A stretch of 64,000 nucleotides of DNA from Cryptomeria japonica (Eukaryota; Streptophyta; Pinopsida; Cupressales; Cupressaceae). The position numbers were made by a program, and so were the translations under genes. Position 1 is the first letter of the stretch, and each line of letters opens with the position of its first letter. The DNA lies in assembly GCF_030272615.1 (NCBI RefSeq), contig NC_081412.1, positions 99,821,796 to 99,885,795 on the forward strand, given 5' to 3'. A model generated the notes under the pieces. That model made no database searches and was not told where the DNA came from. It saw only the letters and a list, made by a program, of their open reading frames with translations. Below are positions 59,720 through 64,000 of the stretch, piece after piece.

Positions 59720-60479
59720 TGTTAGGAATCCCATAGATACTAATGGGGGGGGGGGAATCAGTATCTAACCGGTGAATGAAATTTCTTAATTTAAAACATG
59801 CAGTGTACCGGTAGGCAAGAAATAATGCAATAAATAGAATCAAGAACATCCACATGAAAAGCACACCATAACACAAGATTTTAACAAGGAAACCTGGTGT
59901 GGGAAAAACCTTAGTGGGATTTGTGACTCACAATATTCACTCACTAGCCAATAAGAGAATATTACTTACAATAGGGGCCTACACATGTAGGAAGACCAAC
60001 TGCCTAGAGCTCACTGACTTACAATGAGGATTATACAGATCCAATATCTTGTACTACTTTACAATAGCATCTTCAATGCCATATTCAGTACCAGTTCCTT
60101 CTCTACTCTTTACATATACCCCTTAACCTATATTTCGCATAATAGGTCTGCCTAATATTTTCCTTAATGCTTTCTACTCTTCTTCTCAATGTCTACAATG
60201 ATCTCTTTTATATATAAGAGTCATTTTACAATTTGCCAAGTCGGCTTACAAAGTTTTACAATAATAAACAAAATATAATATGACAAAATCCTGTCGGCCT
60301 CTGTGCCAGTATACTTCCTTTCTTCTGTGCTGGTGCTGGTGTCCTGAGTGTTGGTGTAGAGTGTGATTTGCTAATGCCAGTATAATGCCTTTTCTGGTGC
60401 CATAGTATTGCAAGGTTTCCATCAATGACAAAACCTTCAATCACATACAATGTCTCATTGGAGTGTGCATATGCCAACA
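59720..60479 (-). repeat. 3' LTR of non-autonomous element H
   Basis: 760 bp. The plus strand runs from TGTTAGGAATCCCATAG to ATATGCCAACA. A G-run and GGAATCAGTATC lie at about 59743-59767. It is shorter than the other LTRs and lacks their TTAGG ladder. Confidence 0.82.
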
Positions 60480-60496
60480 ATCTCCCCCTTTGGAAT
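60480..60496 (-). other. Polypurine tract of element H
   Basis: The minus strand reads CCAAAGGGGGAGAT beside the TGTTGGCA LTR start, identical in its core to the tract of copia element C. Confidence 0.83.
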
Positions 60497-60681
60497 TGAT
60501 GGCAACACTCATGAGAAATTTCAAAAGATGTATCAAAAATATGAAGTCCAAAAATTGTTTACCAAAAATGTGTGAGCTCCCCTTGAGCATATGATTCCTG
60601 TGATTTGAAGTTTCTCATCCCACTACTCCCCCTTTGGCATCAATGACAAAGGTTGTCAAGATGTCAGTAGAGTTTGTAGTT

Positions 60682-63600
60682 TCAACCTTGTAACTGGGTG
60701 GTTACAATTTGAAAAATTTCTCCCAAAATTAAGTTTATACTATCCATAAACTTTTTGCTATCCTTTATTGCTGTCTCTATTCTCTTAACTGTACCGGTGA
60801 GATGCTGCAAATGCTCTACCGGTGTTTTCTTTCCCTGTATTAGTGCCTCAGATACTTCCTTTTGTAGAGATGCTAGATAGTCCAATCTTGGCCTTAGTTT
60901 TGATCTCAAATGTTTTGCCTTATTTACTATTCTTTCTTTCTCTCTTTCCAATTTAAGTAGTTCTTCCTCAAAATTTGTTATCTTCTCTTCAAAAACTGAT
61001 AGTGTATCCGGTGAGTTAACAAAATTATCTGCAAGTTTATTGATCTCATCCTATACCTTGCTCATCTTCTTGTCTATATCTATAGTCTAAAATTTTGTTT
61101 TACAGGCATCTTTGTACAGAGTTTTGTACTCTTTCAATAAATTACATAATTCCGGTAGAAGTGTGTCAAAATCTCTGTTACACTTCTTTATTTGCTCATC
61201 AAAGAATTTCTATTTTTCAATTTCTACCTTATCCTTCCATGTCTCTTCCTTTATTTTCTCAATGTTTTCTGTGATATATTTACATAGTGTATCAAGTTGT
61301 CCTAAAGAATCTTTATTGTCTATATTACAGTTAGGAGCAATTACCTTCAAAATTGGTATAGTATCATCAATTGCCTTGTAAGCTTGTGAGCTGCAGTCGG
61401 TTATTTTCTTGATTGAATCTAATAGTACCTCAGTCACATTAGTTGATTTGAAGCTTGATGATGAATCAACAATATGAGTACCGATGGAAGTAACCAAGCT
61501 TGTATTGACCTTTGGTAGGTTTGTTTGTGTCTGCATTTCTTTAAGCAATGGTTTTTCACTAGTTGTCGGCGGTACTGTTTCCTTATGTTCCTGTTCCTAT
61601 TGCTGTTGTTGTTGTTGTTGTTCCGGAGCCTTTTGCTCTATTTGTTTCTCTGTATGTTGAATTGTCTTAGTTTGTGTCTGAGTCTCTACCTTTTGCTCTT
61701 TATCTTCTGCCAATTTCTCCTGTGTGTTATCAGTTTCCTCAGCTACCAAAGGCTCACTAGCCATATCAGTCTTATCTGTTGTATCTTTGTCTACCACTAT
61801 GTTGATCTTTTGAGTATCAACATCCATAGTATATAAGACTTTAGGATTAGGATTATTATCCTCTATATCCATACTCTCAGCTGCCGGTTGATCATCTATA
61901 GCTGTTGTTTTTACTAGTGGAGTAATTAAAGGAGGTGGGGGTAAGTTGTCTCTAACCTTGATACTAGGTGGTCCACACCAACTTTACCTTTACCCTTGTC
62001 TCTATCTTTTTGATAAACTTTTATGGGTTTGGGGTTCCTGTACTCTTCTTGTTTTTCTTTTTCAACTAGGAATATATTCCATCCATTTTCTGTCTCCTCA
62101 GTCACCTCATTAATTCTTCCAACCATTAGAGCAACATGCCAGTGTGCAGTAGAAAATACTGTCTGGTTAGCTTGAGCAATTAGATCATCAATTTCTTTGG
62201 GTGAGTTTACCGGATATACAACAAGTAGCTTTTCAATTTTTATTTTCTTATCCAGTTCTATTACTGCTTGTCTTCTTGCTTCTAGTCTTTTAAATAATTC
62301 ATCTGGAATTTCATTGACTACTTCCATCAAAAACTTCTTATACATATCCATATGTAATATAACACTGTTTTCAACTTGTTCTTTTTCTTCAGCTGTTAAG
62401 GTGTCATATATTTTCTCTATGTTCTTCAATTTACCTTCCTCTATAATTTCATTTTATCAAGAGGGGCCAAGTCTTTGTTTGTCCTCTTCTTCTTTTTAGA
62501 TGTCAGTTTCTTCTTTGGTGTAGCCTTTCTTACCGGAGATCTCACTTCTTGTTGCTTTTGTCTTGTCCTCCTGGGTGAGGGTGTGGTTGCCAGTGAGGGA
62601 TCTCTTTTCCTTACAACTCTTTTAAAAGTTGTAGGCATGTCACTCCCTGAAGAAGTACCTACCAGTGATAGGTGAGTTTCAGGTTGTGGAGTTGCTAACT
62701 CATCCTCTGTTATACCGGTTTTCTTCAACACATCTTCTTTGATGGCTTTTGCTTGTCTGGAACCTTTCCTTACAACTGCATCAACCTTTTTCACTCTTTT
62801 CTTTGATTGTATTTGGCTTTCAATAGTTTCTGCACTACCAAATATTTCTTCCTTAGGTTCTCTGGGGGATTCTAGAAGTGCTTTAGCATATGTTTCTATT
62901 ATATGATCATCTGTTTAATAGCCCATCTTGGTTACCCAAACTATCCTTGGGATGACTACTTCCATCCAGATTTCATCTTTCTTAATTACAAAGCATATTT
63001 CATCTTTGTATTTGTCAACAATATTTTGTGATAACCTTATTCTTTTCTTCATTTTGGCCTTTAATGCTTGAAAGAAGTCATGAATATTGTTATCCTTGTC
63101 TTCTCCCATGTTATTGAGTAGTTCTGTTAATTGTTTGCCTATCGGTGTATCATATCCAAGTTCTTTGTAACCTATACTGGGAACCTGTTTTGTTATATGT
63201 AGTATCAGACATACTAACAAATTTCCAAACTTGAAAGTTCCTTTCTTGTCCTTCTTAATCTTTCCAAGGTTGTCAATTAATTCATCTTTTAACCATTCAC
63301 ATATATCAATTTTTGCATTATCTATGACCATATCATAAGCACTTTTAATGCATAAACTTGAGACTAAATTGAATCTATTTGCATGAGTAGCTTTATACCC
63401 TAATATCATGCTGATAAATTTCACATTAATGTCTGTTACATCATTAACTCTTAGGGACCTCTTGTCGAAAGTTGCACCAGTTAGGTTTGTAACTAGGTCA
63501 TTGGATACCTTCTTGGTTTTATCTGGCCTTTTACTAGTGGTCGGTAACCCTGTGACAACTTTCACAACTTCCTTAGTGATTTTGTGGACTGCATCTAACC

Positions 63601-63973
63601 AGAAAAATTCACCATGTACCTTGCTTAAGACTATCCTAATCACATACTTGGGGAATTCAGGAATGCTAAGGATCTCTGTAAATCCTAGGGTCTCAATGAT
63701 CTTGTGTTCATCTTTTACATTTCTGGTTTTATCACATATCATAGTTTTAAACATGGTTTTAATCTTGTCATCTCCTAACTCTTCAATGTTGCAATGGATG
63801 TACATTCTGGGGTCTTCAGCATAAACAACTCCCTTAGGAATTTGAGAAAAAGCACCTAGGGTATCATCCTTCTTTTCTATCTTGGAAACTAACTGAAATA
63901 CGGGCCTAGGTCTTTTTATCACTTCAACAACAGTAGGGTTTGCTATATATTCAATTGCAGAGGTGGATGCCAT
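60682..63973 (-). pseudogene. ORF-X protein of element H (least broken copy)
   Basis: ATG 63973 (MASTSAIEY); the first 352 codons are open to 62915. The frame then continues with stops and two frame changes (about 62435 and 61900) to 60682, about 1097 codons. N-terminal domain: VFQLVSKIEKKDD, YIHCNIEELGDDKIK, FFWLDAVHKITKEVVKVV, DICEWLKDELIDNLGKIKKD, FKFGNLLVCLILHITK, LSQNIVDKYKDEICFVIKKD. Then a basic Lys-rich tract (about 62465-62530), a helical middle region with MVGRINEVTEETENGW (about 62080-62125), a Gln run (about 61599-61620), and a C-terminal coiled coil with KAKHLRSKLRPRLDYLASLQ. No zinc knuckle or enzyme motif. The N-terminal pattern vaguely recalls the 'putative plant transposon protein' domain seen in plant repeats (inference only). 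Only 27 bases lie beyond the start, so the leader and 5' LTR are outside. Confidence 0.75.
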
Positions 63974-64000
63974 GATTAAATACCTTTTACTGCCTTTAGG

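Noticed and set aside
61525-61836. Plus-strand Leu/Cys-rich ORF
   Set aside because: It is antisense to the Gln-run and Thr/Asp/Glu-rich part of the ORF-X copy in element H.

Overview
The window looks like intergenic nuclear DNA of a large, repeat-rich seed plant genome; a gymnosperm is plausible, but the sequence does not prove it. I see no ordinary host gene. Almost everything is LTR retrotransposon sequence: Ty1/copia elements, one Ty3/gypsy element of Tat type, and a group of LTR elements that carry no recognisable polymerase but share a long coiled-coil-rich open reading frame (called ORF-X here). One uninterrupted frame of at least 322 codons leaves the left edge on the minus strand and is the only long intact coding frame.

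Layout, left to right. 1-967: partial unknown ORF (minus), then a repeat-rich upstream stretch to about 2310. 2586-6430: copia element A (minus), 3' truncated, inserted in copia element B (minus; gag remnant 6431-7553, long LTR about 7655-10104). 10105-10995 and 18378 to about 19040: the two halves of a gypsy LTR region, split by complete copia element C (10996-18377, minus). 19043-19402: a TA/CA microsatellite. 19408-32940: non-autonomous element D (plus) carrying ORF-X. Its 5' LTR is split by complete copia element E (20247-27838, minus), its ORF by a solo LTR of the A/C family (30838-32256, perfect GCTTA duplication), and its 3' LTR by element F (32941-35038, minus), which keeps only the 3' LTR and the ORF-X C-terminus.

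37725-52623 is the most unusual part. A 104-bp sequence occurs in direct orientation at both ends. Between the copies lie a 5'-truncated gypsy LTR with a tRNA-Lys-type primer site, a leader with a 21-bp-periodic motif array, gag-protease and pol in two frames full of stops, an antisense ORF of plant mobile domain (PMD) type, and an inverted LTR of the same family. That LTR's primer site continues into 29 nt of tRNA-Lys-like sequence. 54795-64000 holds two more ORF-X elements (G and H, both minus), H inserted in the leader of G.

The elements of the A/C, D and E families use the initiator-Met-type primer site, and A-H share related polypurine tracts and a G-run/GTGAATCA-like signature near the LTR end where it can be seen. 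The ORF-X elements are therefore plausibly mobilised by copia machinery such as that once encoded by A, C and E. Decay is mostly C-to-T (or G-to-A) type: long frames survive without frameshift but are punctured by TAG, TGA and TAA at expected CAG, CGA, CAA and TGG positions, as expected for methylated, silenced DNA. Two observations stand out as possibly undescribed: the 21-bp-phased TAGCGCAT array, and the inverted-LTR block with an extended tRNA junction and 104-bp flanking duplication. The ORF-X family is third.
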